Assembly: GCA_030248215.1 (NCBI GenBank)
Contig: JASANG010001569.1
Location: 23,128 to 87,127 of the forward strand
Length of the DNA: 64,000 bases
Source of the DNA: Enoplolaimus lenunculus
Taxonomy: Eukaryota; Nematoda; Enoplea; Enoplida; Thoracostomopsidae
Direction of reading: 5' to 3'
The notes beneath the pieces are model-generated. The model ran no database searches and was not told the DNA's origin. It was given only the letters and a program-made list of their open reading frames with translations. Position 1 is the stretch's first letter; each line of letters begins with the position of its first letter. Both the position numbers and the translations under genes were made by a program. This document shows positions 31,077 to 44,337 of the stretch, piece by piece.

Positions 31077-34000
31077 ATGTTCTATGCACAATTTGTGTTG
31101 AGCAAGAAAGGCCCTCTCGCTAAGATATGGCTGGCAGCACACTGGGAAAAGAAGCTTACAAAAGCGCATGTTTACGAGACGAACATTAACAACGCTGTTG
31201 ACAGTATTCTGGAACCGAAGGTAAGTAAAACATATATATTGTAAACAGTACGGTAAATACTATGTTAACACAAAACGAATTGCTACTAATTCTAGCAGGT
31301 ACTCATTTTTGCAGTGTGTATAGCAAACCGTATGAAATGAGAAAATACTTTACGCAGTAGTTTCTTGTGATTTTCATATTGTTTAAACAAGTATTGACGT
31401 GATGATATTGTTTTCTTGTGACCCTGGACCGTACTCCTTGGTTCGGTACCAAGACCGTCGTAAGGCCCCGGGGCTTCTAATATGTAGTTGCAAAAATTGC
31501 ATGCATGGCTTACACGGATATTGTATCAATATATACCTATAAACAGGTCAAAATGGCATTGCGTACGACCGGCCATCTATTACTCGGCATTGTGCGTATC
31601 TATTCTCGCAAAGCGAAATATCTCCTCGCTGACTGCAACGAAGCGTTTATTAAAATCAAAATGGCGTTCCGCCCCGGAGTAGTGGATTTGCCTGATGACG
31701 GTGGGCGAGAGGCAAATTTGAATGCAATAACATTGCCTGAAGTATTTCACGATTTTGATTCGGCGCTTCCAGATTTCAGGTGCATACCGCATACGTTTAT
31801 CTTATCCCTATCTAATTGTAGCCAGTAGTTTGATAATACCTTTTTGTTTGTTGGGGTTATACCAAAAGGAATTAGGTATTGCCAGTACTGCCGTGCGATT
31901 TTTACTATGGGCTACATGCTGTTGTTTCGTCTCATTCTTTCATTGTTCACAATGATATAACAATAACATTAATTAGCAGAATTATGGAACCATTGAAATT
32001 TTTACCATAAAGGTTTCATTTACCAACAATAAATGGTTTGGGATAAAAGGGTAAACCGCTTACATTATCCATCCCGATATTACTGTTAATAAACCTATTA
32101 CGCAATACGTAGAAATCGAGAAAGATCATATTAACGAATAAACTACAAGAGCCTAGAAATTTAGATAACTCCACTTTTTCTAATAATCGTCGAAAATTGT
32201 CACTATTGGACGCAACAATTAGAGTTTCGGTATTTATTTTTGCTGGAACGTAATTCCATATAGGTAGGTACAAATCGGTTTATAAAATAAAATTTGTGGC
32301 AATCGACCTTACAATGTTGGAAATCATAGTCTGCAAAAGAAACGGCGAGTAAAATATCGCTGAACATTTTTCAATTTTTTCTGTACTTGATATGTTATGC
32401 TGGGTAATAGAAGTGGGACATTCAGGCTTTACGTATTAGCGTGTATTTTTGTATAGTACTTACGTAAATAGTTTTGTATTTGTTTCAGTGACTTAGATTT
32501 CCAACAGCAACTACAGACTAATCAATGTAGACGTGAAGAAATTACACTTAGCGAAGAAATTCCGTCTTTGAACGAACCGACAAGTTATCCACATGATGAT
32601 GATTTTGGTAGGTGGTCCGAAGTGCTTCACAAGTTTTCTTTTGTGCTTCGCTAAGCGAAACTATACAACATATCGACAGCAGAACACCAAATGTATATCC
32701 AAATTGATATATTGTCAAAGTTCACCGCGTGGTTCTGCGACACATGAATATTGCACCTTCGAATTACTGCTAATTGACTATAGTTCAAAATAAAATCAGT
32801 ATGATGTTCATTCACAGACTGTTTCGCGTTTTCGCTAGCCAAATTTTCAAGTTCAACAAAAACATGGGTCAAATACATTTAAATATTTGGAATATATAGA
32901 CGAAAAACAAGCAGTTAAAAGAACTTGAGTTTCAGCAAAGTTTTTGAGACGTAACTTTTCGGTGGTGCATATATTTGCAATTCCTGTTCCTATGAAAAAT
33001 TGAATTTCTATTCCTGTTGGAATCCTGGACATTGACTTGTAAGTCCGGTATTTTTTCACCGGTATTATCGGTATCAAAAAATTTCCTCATTCGACAATTG
33101 AAGAAAAATTCGCATTATTTTTCTAAAATTGTCTGAAAGTGCATTGCCAAAATTTTCTATTTGTACCATACTCCATAATTTACTATACGTACGTTTCCAC
33201 CTACTGCATGTTTCAGGATTTTGGCATTCTAAATGGTGTGTTTACGCCGTTAAAAGCGATAAAATAGAGTTAAAATGAATTTCGGTTACAAGTATATATG
33301 AAAACTAGAAATTTGAACCGATACCGGATACGTATTAAGTTTTTAACCGGAACCGGACAGTAACCGGATATAGCATCTAAACATGTACACTGATGGTAGT
33401 AGTTAAGGCGTACAAAGTGTATATTTATATAGGAGTTTAAAAAAATTTGTCATTTTTACTTCAGTGTCCAATGGCAAAATATCTTGGATTTCCACTTCTA
33501 ACATTAAATTTATCAGAATAATATTCTGTAGGTTTATACCGGAACCACATAAGTATAGATGTTGATTTTTGCCGGATATTATACCCGAACTGGATATACG
33601 GCAATTGGAATTCATATCCGAATTTGTTTTCAATTGATATTCAAGTCCGCTCGAAAAACTCCGATGTTCAATCCACACTCAGAAAGTCTCCCTGGTTTGA
33701 AATTTTAGTTATACAAATGGAAAGACCAACAACGTGAGTTATCAGCAGGTTCAATAAATCCAGATTCTAATTTATTCTATTTCAGGCGACGGCGATGTAC
33801 TGGATACTATTGAATTTGGCCGTGATGGAACTGATCATACGCTGCTTGCACAAACTCCAAGTGTGGTTACCTCAGATATTAATTTAAGGTGTGATTGAGT
33901 TAAGGCGATTTTATACAATAGAGTAGTTAGGGTATGTACATCCACCACCTCCGAGAACTAAACTGCTTTTACCTTACTGTAGGTAGTTTTTATCACTACG

Positions 34001-37000
34001 TTTAAGCTAATGTTTTTACATTAGGAGCATGGACCAGATTCTCCGTATTTGGTTGGTCTCGGTCTTGCTTTGTTGAGTCTCGGTGGTTTGGAACCGAGAC
34101 CAGAAGTCGAGTGTTAAGCAAATGTATGACTGTATTATTGAAGTAAGTGATAGCTGCAATCGGAATTCCGATTGCGATTTGAATTCCGATTCAAAACGAG
34201 TCCCGATTCCGATTGCACAATCAATCGGAATCGGAATTTGCACATTTTAATTTTAGATCTACTTGTTGTGATAATTTGTTTTCAACAAGTTAACTTATCA
34301 ATTATGGATTGTAGTTTAGATTTACAGGGCAAAAAAGATGATCATTTTGTTCATGTGACGTTTTTGAGAATCGTTGCCAGCTAACATACACACTAAATCA
34401 ATATTACACTTGTTAATATAAATTATTCGTATATATAGTCACAAATTTTGTAGTTCCGATTCCGGTAGAAATTTGCTGTTCCGATTCCGGTATAATCCAG
34501 TTCCGCTTCGCACCGTGATGGCTGGTATATAAAATTTCTGTTACTTAGTTACATATGCAATAATTACGAACAGATATTCTGAATAAACACGAAAAACTAT
34601 AAAAAACGCAACAAAACTACGGAAAAATCATTTGAAATATTTTTTTGAAGATTTTTATTTTTTTCGGCGCTAACCGAAAATTGGCCGAAAATGAGGCAGC
34701 GTTTTTAGTGGTTTGCCGAATAATCGGCAATATCGGGGCTTTACGTGCATATCGGAAATCCAAAAAATTGCCGATTCTTTGTCCATACTTTTTGCATTGT
34801 TTGCAGTAAATTGCAATGCTATCAATTTCACTTGTTAGCGAACGTCAGTGCGTCTGATCGGGAAACGGTTATGAGTCATTCGCATAATATTGTGACCGTC
34901 GCATAAAACTGTAACCGTTTATGGTTGTTAGGAGTAAAGTTGTAAAGTCTGCATTTATATACCTATAATGTAATGTAGCAATCATAATGATTTATTAAAC
35001 ATCATGTATTAAAATAATATTCGGTATCATCGGCAAAATTTCAAAAGAAGAATCGGTAGCGGCATCGGCAAAATTTTGGTATCGGAGCATCGCTATTTTT
35101 TACCGGTTGTACCCTAGGATAGCGCTAAACAATTAAAATTGTTGCTTTGAAAATAATTACGTTATTAATATATACGTTAGTTTTTTTTTCCAGACTTGAA
35201 GAATCAAGAACACTAAATGTTGATGCGCCGGCGGACGACGACTTCGGCGGCCAACTTGACGATAATATTTTAGGTTAACAAAATTCTGATTCAATTCACA
35301 TGATGTCGTAGTTACACTATTAGTTTCTTTTTTAGTAATTCATACAGATGCTTTTTCAAAAATGTTAACTGATGAATGAAATCTTGAATGTGGGGAATGA
35401 AACTGTGTGCATTTTGTGTAGTTGAGATTGTACCCGCAAGCGTGTTGTCGAGTTTTTGGCCACCCCTCTTTCTGTGAGATGAGGCTTAGGAATTGTTCAA
35501 ACGAAGAAAAACAATTTTTCTCCTTAAAGAGTTTTACTTGTGACATTAGAGCCAAAACTCACCGCGTGCTGGTACGTTTTGGAAAAGTTGCATACGTATT
35601 TCTTTTCTAAGAGTCACCATCGATTATAGGTGTAATTGATGCTCTAAGTTGAAAGTAATTGAGTAGAGCAAAAGTTTTTTATTTGTTAGCTTCGATTTTC
35701 GGAATCAAATATCTGGTCACAACATGAGTGTGGTACGTACATATGGTATCTATTTCGCGACAGAGGGGTTTTTAGTTTTGCTTGAAAATAACCTACTGAC
35801 ACGTGATGTTATTGTGTTTTCAGAAGATATTGACATGAATTTCTTCAATACAGATCTCGATGCTCCAGCAGATGATATTGATTTCGGTAAGTAACATTCG
35901 TGAGCTGCTATAAAACGCAACTCCTTCCAACTAAGTTCTATGTCAAAATTTTGGCATCTAATTTTTACGCTGTTTTGTTTATTTGATTTTAATTGCTGGA
36001 CACAGATAAGAACCATTGAGATTACATATTTGGATCCATATTTTGTCATTCGATCTCAAATTATGTGTGGCGCCGAGTCGTAACCAAAGTAGAACCGGTC
36101 CAACATTTGCCGGGTTGCAATTTCGAACCTATAGATAAATACTGAAATTTGTTAAAAATCAAATTAACAACAAATTTTTCCAACATTTAGCAGACTTGCT
36201 AATCTTAACACCTGGTAATTTGTTTAATCCCGGTTTCGGAAATAATTGTGGGCCTCCACCTATGAGTTTTTCACCTCCGGTTGCCACACCCTGGTAGGTG
36301 GTGTGGTTCAACCGGATACAAAAATACCGGACCTGGAGCCGATATCAGCTAAAAGTTAAACTTAACCACGCTAATTTAGCAGCACTGTTTGTTATGCTGT
36401 GTTATAATTTTGATTCACCACTTGGGCTTGTCGCAGTACTTATAGTTATCATCTCGAACAAAATTCGCAACTAAATATTGTGATTTTTGGTCAAAAATAA
36501 TAGTATAATATAGAGTTATGAGTTATGTTATATATACTTTTTAGCAATAAATATCCAGCAATTAGGATGCCGGAGTGGGATATCCGGTAGAACCCTGGCC
36601 CGCCAATATATAGTATATATTAATTTAGATCAAGATGTTGACGCAGGAACGGCCGATGACCACGATGATGATGATGATATGGACAGATCTGACCCAGCAC
36701 AACAACGCCGTACCAAAATAGCGAGCAGTGATCATAGTGTAGGAGGCGGTATCAGTGGTCGCAGCCCTAATGCAGGAGGGCCCATAGATGACTCTGATGA
36801 ACCAATGATAACCAATGCGCCGGGTCCAGAAGGTAACGATACGTCAGCAGCTGGCGAAACGGCAGCGACACACACCACAAGTGAGGATACTGAGCTGAGT
36901 ACAATTATTCATGACGCGTCTGGTGTGACGGCTATCGCCGCTGGCGGTCCGAACGCTAGCGGTGCAATCACAGCGACTAGTGGTATTATTGATCAAAGCG

Positions 37001-40000
37001 AAAGTACAACGCTTGTGACGAATGTTGAAGATGCGTTTGCAATGGCGCCAAGGTCGGCAACTAGAGTAGCTGCTCCTGGTGGCGCTGTAGGGACCGCTAG
37101 TGCCACAGGGACAACAACAGGCGTTACTGGTGGTGGCGGATCGTCGAAGCGAAAGCGAAAGCTTGTCATCGACGAAGTCAAATCCATTTCGGGCGAAGAT
37201 ATGAAAGCACAACTATCGCATCCGCAAGATACAATCGCTAGCTTGGATATTGCTCCGCCGACAAAAAAGCTGATGCATTGGAAAGAAACGGGCGTCGTTG
37301 AGAAATTGTTCGCTCAGCCGTCGATCAAACTCGCGTCGAACATTTTGGTTAAGGTTAGTAATCGTATATATCTTGACGTGCTGAGTTCAACGATATTATT
37401 TTTAGCGTTGTGAGTTCTGGTTCGAAAGTTAGTGCATCCAGCTGCTGGTTTGAGAAAATGCATTTTTTGTGCAATATACATCCTAAATATATGCTGTGCC
37501 TGATCTGGACTTCAAGCACCATAGCTTTTGAATTAGATGCTATGCCCTGCCGTCTTAGAAATAATAGTTATAGTCATCACTCCCAGATCTAGTCAATAAG
37601 TTAATGCATACCTTATATCTGGGCGCACAGGATATTAATTTGCAAGATATCGGAACGATTAGTACATTTTTATCGAAACCGGATATAGTGGCTTAAAATA
37701 TTGATTTATGTGACAATTTATTAAAAACGAAAAAGCATCAAACATTGTTGGATTCGGCTTTTTCACAACAGAATCCCAACCGCAAATTTTTGCCGAAGCC
37801 GAAACTTTGTTGCCACCCTAATCGGATATTCGATTGACCCTAATATTTATCGCTTTTTTAGCTTTATACCGCAAATTTGGTGACTCGAAGCAATCAAGAA
37901 GAGGACCGTTTCGACGAAGACGTTCTGTTGGACGAACAGCAGTCGACATCGGGTCGCACTACACGTAAGCGGGGTGGGGATTCCTTCATATATTAACAAC
38001 GAAGCGGCCGGATATCAATTTGCCAGATACCTGAGCCAGAGTTATTAACCGGATTGTACTGTTCGAAGTAGTACATAGATTGGCGCAGAATTGTTTGCTT
38101 TTTCGATTTAAAGTCAACCTGTTAGCTCGGTATTTTCATTTCGCTTCAACGTGAAAAATTTAAGCTTGTGTACCTTCCAGAAAATGCAGTTGCAACAAAA
38201 TGTGTAATATTTGCATTTTATTTAAAAAAAGTCGATTTGTGGTGTACGTAGCCACGGCAGCGCAGCAAATCGGTACGTGTATACCGTATCCGGATATGGG
38301 TTGATTTACTTTTTGCCGGATAGTGAATCAGAACCAAATAGCCAGTTGTTCCCTGGCTTTAAAATATCTTGATAAATAGCAGGGATGAACCGAAATTCCT
38401 GTTCCTCCATTCAGAGATGCAGGAACCGCAATTTTTACGTTTTGTGGCAAATTATTCCTAATCATTTAAATATTGGAAACTTTGTCTTTGAGAAATTGTT
38501 ATTTCGACGTGTTTTGTACTTTTCAGCACAAGTATCAACAACACTAGCAGGTACGAGTGGCTCAGACTCATTGCATCATATTGGTGGCGGTGACGGAATG
38601 TTACTTGGCGACGCTGGTCACTTACAAACGATTCCAGAAGAAGAACAACGAATTAGCGGCAGTGAAAATCAGCAGTCGGCTGAAGCGGAACGCGGCACCA
38701 CATCAACAAACTTAGGAGATGCAACACAACAACACCACGATGTCGATGAGCATGGTGGTATTGTGCGCGATGATGTTAATTTTTCTGTAGCGAATACTGG
38801 TGACGATACGACCGGAACAACGCATGGTGGCGCAGATGCAAGGACTGGTCGTATGAATCGGGCTGGAGTTGGCGATCCCGAAGACGGTCTGCAAGAAACT
38901 GGCCCCGGTGGACGTGGCGGTGCCGTTGCCGGAGAACTAGATTTGTCGCGACCGCCACCGTCTGTGTCGCCTGGCGGCGCTGCTGGCGTCGGAGAACCGT
39001 TCTCGCCCTGGGTGAATCCGGAAGAGCCACCGACGCCATTCACCGAGCTTGAAGCGCCGCCTGACGAACTACTGACTGATGATATAACGGCGCCTGCTGC
39101 AGCGGCTGCGGTGTCAGCCACTGAAGCACCCCCGTTGAATCAACCGAATTTAGAGGTAAGTTGTTGCGCGTTTATGGGTACGTCTTGTTGAGGGCCGATA
39201 TGTTGAACTGTGTGTGGAATCCAAGGACGTACTTAGTCAGCGGGTTCGGGTTGTCAACCTTCGTAGGATTTTTTATTGGAGTTTTGGTCAGTTGTGGTTT
39301 GCAACACGAGAACCCGTCCTTCGAAAGTTTCATTGGGCGTAATTGTCATCGATAATAGTCGGAAATTTTTGTTATTTGATATGAATTGTTCTCATAAATT
39401 ATAATCTTGTTAATGTTATTTACTCATACTGTCTGTTCTATAAGCATCATGTTTTATAATTGGAATCAACGTCGGCATATTTTCAAAATAATAAACTGCA
39501 TCGGCAAAAATCTTGGTATCCTATCGGCACATTCCTACTTTTTCTAGAAGATGGAAACCTGGCCAATGGAAAAGCAAACCGGTCGCCGAATGGCTTACTT
39601 TTTTGACTTATACTTAAATGGCAGCAATTCGGCGGTGCAATATAATTACACACCCCTTTGTGCACATTTTTTTAAGTTTGTGACAGCTGAAATGACTTTT
39701 GTTTAAATTAAGACTCGTGAGATTCGTATTGTTTTTGTACTTGTAGGATTTGGTTGAAGAAGAAGTTGATGTAGACGAATCTGCCGAAGCGACTGAAAAG
39801 CGGTGGAACAAACGAACACAGCAAGTTCTCAAGTCAATGAAACGACATCTTCGCGACAAAGGAGACGCGTTGAGTTTCAAAGTGAGATTCATGTTGGATA
39901 TTAGTGATGGGCACCAGAGGAATTACATTTCTCTGAAAGCAGGAACAGGAACCGGAATTCATATTTTCACCGGAACTGGAATTGCAAGGAATATATTGCA

Positions 40001-40973
40001 TCACTGTGTAGGTATAATTGAATTCGCATTTTTTCATCGTTTCTTACCAGTATAGCAATTATGCACGAGATTTTCCTGGAGTTCTCTTAAGCTTTATAGC
40101 AACTGATGCTTGTATCAGTTCTCAGGTGACATATCTATATTACCTTGCAAACATGAATGACATGAACTGTGGAACAAATATACTGATTTAGCGCACACCG
40201 GTCGGTCTGTTTTGTTTATTTACTGGCCCACTTTTCCAAGTTCTATAGATAAAAAGCCCGGAATGTCTACATATTTTTGGATGTGACAATTTTTAAGTTT
40301 TCAACTACCTGTCTGAGAAATTAGAAACCTATAATGTATTTGTTTCTCAGTGTAAAATGACCCCTTTTATTAGATAAGTATGGTTATCAGGGTGCAAAGC
40401 GAAACTGGATTATGCCGGAATCGGAATTGGAACAGCAAATTTCTACCGGAATTGTAATCGGAATCGGAACTAGAAATTTAACGACTACACGGATAATTTG
40501 TATTGACAAATATGTTGATTTGAGTGTCTGTTTACTTTCAAAAGTTATCAAAAAATTGCATGAACAAGTTATCCATGATTTTTGGTTCTATAAAAGTTAA
40601 TCTACAATCAATTATTGATAAGTTAGTTAACTCATCGAAAGCAATTTATCCAAATTAATACACAATTTTTATGCAACGTATCACAAAGAAGTAAGGTTAA
40701 AATTAAAATTTCAAAATTCCTTTTCCGATTGGTTGTGCAATCGGGATCGGAATTCCTGTTGCACCCTTATGGTTATAGTTTTCTTATTCATGCTCTATGT
40801 TTTTATAGGATTTCACACGCAATAATACGTCAAAACTGGCCGCGCAAAAGTTCTATACGTTGTTGGTGTTGAAGAAATGGCAAGAAATCGAAGTTCAACA
40901 GAATGCACCTTTTGGCGATATTGTCGTTACACTGCCGCATCGTGTTTCTCAACACCATTTACCCGTTCATTGA
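31077..40973 (+). CDS. RAD21: Cohesin kleisin subunit RAD21 (SCC1)
   Basis: Eleven coding exons: 31077-31220, 31547-31779, 32489-32607, 33786-33888, 35194-35273, 35824-35886, 36629-37353, 37862-37964, 38527-39155, 39747-39881 and 40809-40973; 2499 bp, 832 residues, all phases agree. RAD21 bridges SMC1 and SMC3 in the cohesin ring. The N-terminal SMC3-binding domain is near perfect ([40 protein letters not shown]). [33 protein letters not shown] and VEKLF mark the SA/STAG-contact region, and the C-terminal SMC1-binding winged helix is [13 protein letters not shown] with [16 protein letters not shown]. It is longer than human RAD21 (631) because two exons (36629-37353 and 38527-39155) carry Gly/Ala/Thr-rich, low-complexity linker. 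LEESR (exon 35194-35273) fits the separase ExxR pattern, but cleavage there is only inferred. Introns carry several MITE relics. Confidence 0.95.
33290..33640. repeat. CCGGATA-type repeat in a RAD21 intron
   Basis: AACCGATACCGGATACG, ACCGGACAGTAACCGGATATA, TATACCGGAACCACATAAG and ATTATACCCGAACTGGATA repeat the motif set of 8738-9115. Boundaries are approximate. Confidence 0.45.
34155..34515. mobile_element. CAGGGTGCA-family MITE relic (RAD21 intron)
   Basis: AATCGGAATTCCGATTGCG near the left and TTCCGATTCCGGTATAATCC at the right, followed by TTCGCACCGTGATGG, mirror the ends of the complete element at 40388-40768, which is in the opposite orientation. The left terminus is decayed. Confidence 0.55.
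34655..35115. repeat. Second copy of the GCCGATACC repeat (RAD21 intron)
   Basis: CCGAAAATTGGCCGAAAATG, GCCGAATAATCGGCAATATC and CATCGGCAAAATTTTGGTAT then CGG are the reverse-oriented version of the repeat at 20753-21130. It runs into TACCGGTTGTACCCTAGG, a CAGGGTGCA-family end, so two families abut here. Confidence 0.55.
36290..36600. mobile_element. MITE relic with CAACCGGATA end (RAD21 intron)
   Basis: GTGTGGTTCAACCGGATACA at 36300 and GGGATATCCGGTAGAACCCT at about 36577 form inverted ends. The inside has ACCGGACCTGGAGCCGATA and AT-rich filler. No target duplication was found. Confidence 0.5.
40388..40768. mobile_element. hAT-type MITE with perfect 8-bp target duplication (last RAD21 intron)
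   Basis: It starts CAGGGTGCAAAGCGAAACTG and ends GGAATTCCTGTTGCACCCTT. ATGGTTAT occurs at 40380-40387 and at 40769-40776. The interior has GGAATCGGAATTGG and ATTGTAATCGGAATCGG motifs. It ends about 30 bases before the acceptor of the last RAD21 exon. Confidence 0.88.
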
Positions 40974-41214
40974 AAAATACTGTTTAAAATTATTGATTCA
41001 ACTCGAGTACAGTACGGTGGTCGTTCAAGGATCACTGGTACGTAACACACTTTGGTCAAGAGTATACAACTGAAGAGAAGAATCGGCTGGGCGCATAGTG
41101 TAATTTTGCACACACCTAACCTTATTTTTTAAACTGATATAAGTTTACGGAAATTGAAGTCACGTCTTTACGGTGTTAGCACTGACAACCGACATGCTCC
41201 GTATATATATATAT

Positions 41215-41588
41215 CAGGGTGCAACCGGAATTCCGGTTCCGGCATTTTTTCACCTTCCGGTTCCGGTAAATTTTTACCGGATTTAAAAATTCCGGTGTTA
41301 AACTTTGGCCGTTTTCTTAACTTTGCTAATTTTTAAGAATCTCTTTTGAAAACCACTTGTACTCCAAATATAAGCCATTGATGGTGGATTTAACTTCAGT
41401 CGATGATGAAAATCTAAAATATAACAGATAAAATAAATACCTATGTTCGACTAAGGTTGTTTCACAAATAATAGAGCAAAAAAATACGATTAAAATGAAA
41501 TTTTTGGTGAAATGCATTTTTCACTTTCCGGTTCCGGTAAAATTTTCAAATTCCGGTTCCGGTAAATTGTAATTCCGGTTGCACCCTG
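41215..41588. mobile_element. hAT-type MITE in a TA-repeat target
   Basis: CAGGGTGCAACCGGAATTCC at the left and GTAATTCCGGTTGCACCCTG at the right are matching inverted ends. ATATATAT flanks both sides, but the surrounding TA repeat makes the duplication uninformative. TTCCGGTTCCGGTAAA occurs near both ends. Confidence 0.8.
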
Positions 41589-41970
41589 ATATATATATAT
41601 AAACATTACTTTTAAATGATGTTTAGACATACATGCTACTAAAATGAGGACGCTTTTGCTAGCTTATGCATTGTTTGCTTGTTGACACTTCGGCTGGTGA
41701 ATGTGAAATTACGACAGACGAAAAAAATTACAAAAATTCATTTACTGTCAGACAAATTTTGAAAAAGTTCATTTTTGATAATATTGTTGCCAAGTTTACA
41801 TGTTGCCTATTGTATCACTGGATAAGGACTTAGGCAGGTATATGCGCGCGGAATTTTGGTTTTTGAACTTTTTTACAGTGTTATAATAATATTTTATATA
41901 ATAGTCATTTGATTTTTTGATGACCTTTATAATTAATATCAACAAGAGCATGCCACTTATTTGCGGTTAC

Positions 41971-42317
41971 CAGGGTGCAACCGGATTCCAAAAATTGACG
42001 GAGCTGGATAATTTAGTATCCACTTAGAGGCGGAGCCTGATAATGAATTCAAATCTAATACTAGATTGCATTCAGATATCAGAACGTAGCATACAATTTT
42101 TGCTCCCGTGGCTTAAGGTACCCAAACTGTTTACGTGACAAAGTTTAACGTCTCACACCGCTGCATTTTAACACCTTAACTACGACCCTACTTGATTTTT
42201 ATGGTCGTTTTATAGTAAAATATCTTAATTTACGATAAATATAATTTGATTTCGATAAAAACTTACCGGAACCGAAATGTCAAAAATTTCGGGAACCGGA
42301 ATTCCGTTTGCATCCTG
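41971..42317. mobile_element. hAT-type MITE, diverged copy
   Basis: CAGGGTGCAACCGGATTCCA starts it; GGAACCGGAATTCCGTTTGC then ATCCTG ends it. The 8-mers outside do not match. Confidence 0.7.
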
Positions 42318-42679
42318 CTCTTGGTACAACCAAATGTTCATGGTGCGTTGCATGACGTTATGCAACTTTACCCAAATGCAGTGGCTAGTAGTTCTAGCAG
42401 GGTCCAACCTCAAGTTGTAAGTTAGTCTGTATTCCGCCTATCTGTAAACAAATGTAAGAGATAGAGTTCCAGTCTTAAGCTTACAACAGCTGTAAATGTT
42501 ATAGTCATGAACTTTTGGTGCTACATTTTGCTAGTTATTTTGTTAAAGCATGTAAATATACACATATTTTTTAACAATTTAAACTGGAAGAGTTATTTGT
42601 TTGTTTTTGGTGTCAATGTATGGTGTATGGGAACGGGAAACGGATCGTTGCATACACGTTTAAAGAGGTTATATTTTTT

Positions 42680-43275
42680 CCAGCAATGTCGCTTACACGT
42701 TACCATACGTGCACTCCGCACATCCATCGTCCCCCCGTATACTGTTATTGCGTAACTGTGTGGAAATTTTCTCTAAATAAAAATGTCCGCATAGAGTTTA
42801 TTGCATTGACTTACATTTTGTATACTGTTTGCGCATTGTGTTAATATCAAATATGGAGTTGCGTGAACTGTCGGACTATCGTTCCTGTCTAAAAGGTGCA
42901 GCCGGAACGCGCTAAATAAGATAATTTACTACGTTATTTTGTTGCTTTTTGCATGTTCGCCAAAATTTCCCGCCACAATTTGAATTTTGCCGCCAAAATT
43001 TGAATTTCCCCGCTAAAGTGTGCCTAATGTGTCTATCATATAAAAATATTGTCCACCGCACTGTTTTTCAGACATTTCAATGCCCTAGACAGTGTCACTG
43101 CAAAACAGTCTTGTTCGGATAGAGTTTCTGTGAAACTCTATAATGGTTGCGAACGGCGGTGATACTATTGGAAAATGAAGGGTTTCCATAAAACATAAGC
43201 CGGACAAGCTATTGATTTCTTTTGGGAGGAGACATTTTGTGTTCCGAGTGCACGTATGGTAAGGTGTGAGTGACA
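42680..43275. repeat. Inverted pair of a 35-bp sequence about 600 bp apart
   Basis: AATGTCGCTTACACGTTACC then ATACGTGCACTCCGCAC (from 42685) reappears as the reverse complement at about 43237-43275, where the other strand reads AATGTCACTCACACCTTACC. Both would translate in frame as MSLT.YHTCT, but no gene is recognisable, so the pair is better seen as repeat arms. The DNA between is AT-rich with a GCCAAAATTTCCCGCC cluster. Confidence 0.45.
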
Positions 43276-43874
43276 TTAATTGTAAAAACTGAGACATTTT
43301 GATGTTCAACTATGAGCATAACCAGAACGGAACCCTGGTTAATGCGATATATTGTTGATTTTGACTCATTTGAATTCTCAGACAGAAGAATTTAGAAACG
43401 GTTTGGAATGTTTTTCGATTGTTGTGGTTTTGTGTAAATTTAAAATTTGTTATGCAAACGTTCGTTCAATTTGTGAAGTATTGTGTGTTGTCCAGTAAAA
43501 CCTTTAAACTGTAGTTTTGCATTATACGAGCGTTATCATATGTGCGTATTGCATTTGCTTTAAAATAATATCGATAAGTCAGTGTAAACGGATACTAAAA
43601 CTAACACGCAAACGAATAATGGTTAAAATATTACGGAAAACGGATATTGAAGTATGAAAGTTTCGAAAATGTTTTATTCTGCATTTCAAAATTTTTAAAG
43701 AAAAGATGGCGGATGCGTTGAAATTTTTAAAATTTTGGATGAAATTCGTACTTTTTTAACTTGAAAATTACATACTTTCTACTATTTCTATAACGAAACG
43801 AAATTTGGCAATTTTTCCTCAAAGTTGTACCGAATTTAAAACGAAACGCACAAAAACAAATAACTTATATAACA

Positions 43875-44335
43875 CTTCAAAATTTCACTACCGAAATTAT
43901 CGGAACCTCGGGCAGAAATTCCATCGGAGTCTCTGTCAGGATGATTTTCTGTCTGAGCCGGGAGCAGAGGTCCGGTTGTACGCTAATGCATGTCTATCAT
44001 TGTACAATCGGAGGTCTGGCTCCGGCAGAAAATCAGGCTCCGGCTCCGATAGAATTTTTGCCGGAGGTTCCGGCAATTTCAGTAGTAACATTTTGCATAA
44101 TTTTGAAAAATTTACCTGTTTAGCTCGTTTCGTTTTACTTTTGTCACAATTTTCAGGAATTTCGCAGAATATTAGCGTAAAACCAAACAACTTCACAACA
44201 TATTGCAGATATTGGCTAAAATTAACTTGACCATCTTTTTTACTTACCTAATTTCGCCTCACCTCCAGCAAGTTTCGTTGACCTCCGGCTCCGAGATTTT
44301 TTATCTCCGGTTGCATCCTGATATCTATATATTTT
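43875..44335. mobile_element. CAGGGTGCA-family relics, several overlapping pieces
   Basis: Pieces include ACTACCGAAATTATCGGAAC to GGTCCGGTTGTACGC (43885-43985), and the opposite orientation GTACAATCGGAGGTCTGGCT to TATCTCCGGTTGCATCCTGA (44000-44325). They share GCCGGAGGT and ACCTCCGGC motifs with the complete element at 13627-13987. Confidence 0.55.
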
Positions 44336-44337
44336 TT

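Noticed and set aside
36844-37212. Minus-strand frame opposite RAD21
   Set aside because: It is antisense to the low-complexity RAD21 exon 36629-37353, which is in phase with its neighbours.
38669-39121. Minus-strand Pro/Ser-rich frame of 150 codons
   Set aside because: It is antisense to RAD21 exon 38527-39155; its composition mirrors that exon.
42507-42844. Small hydrophobic protein-coding genes
   Set aside because: The frames are AT-driven, overlap each other and share a segment with an inverted repeat copy; no family is recognisable.
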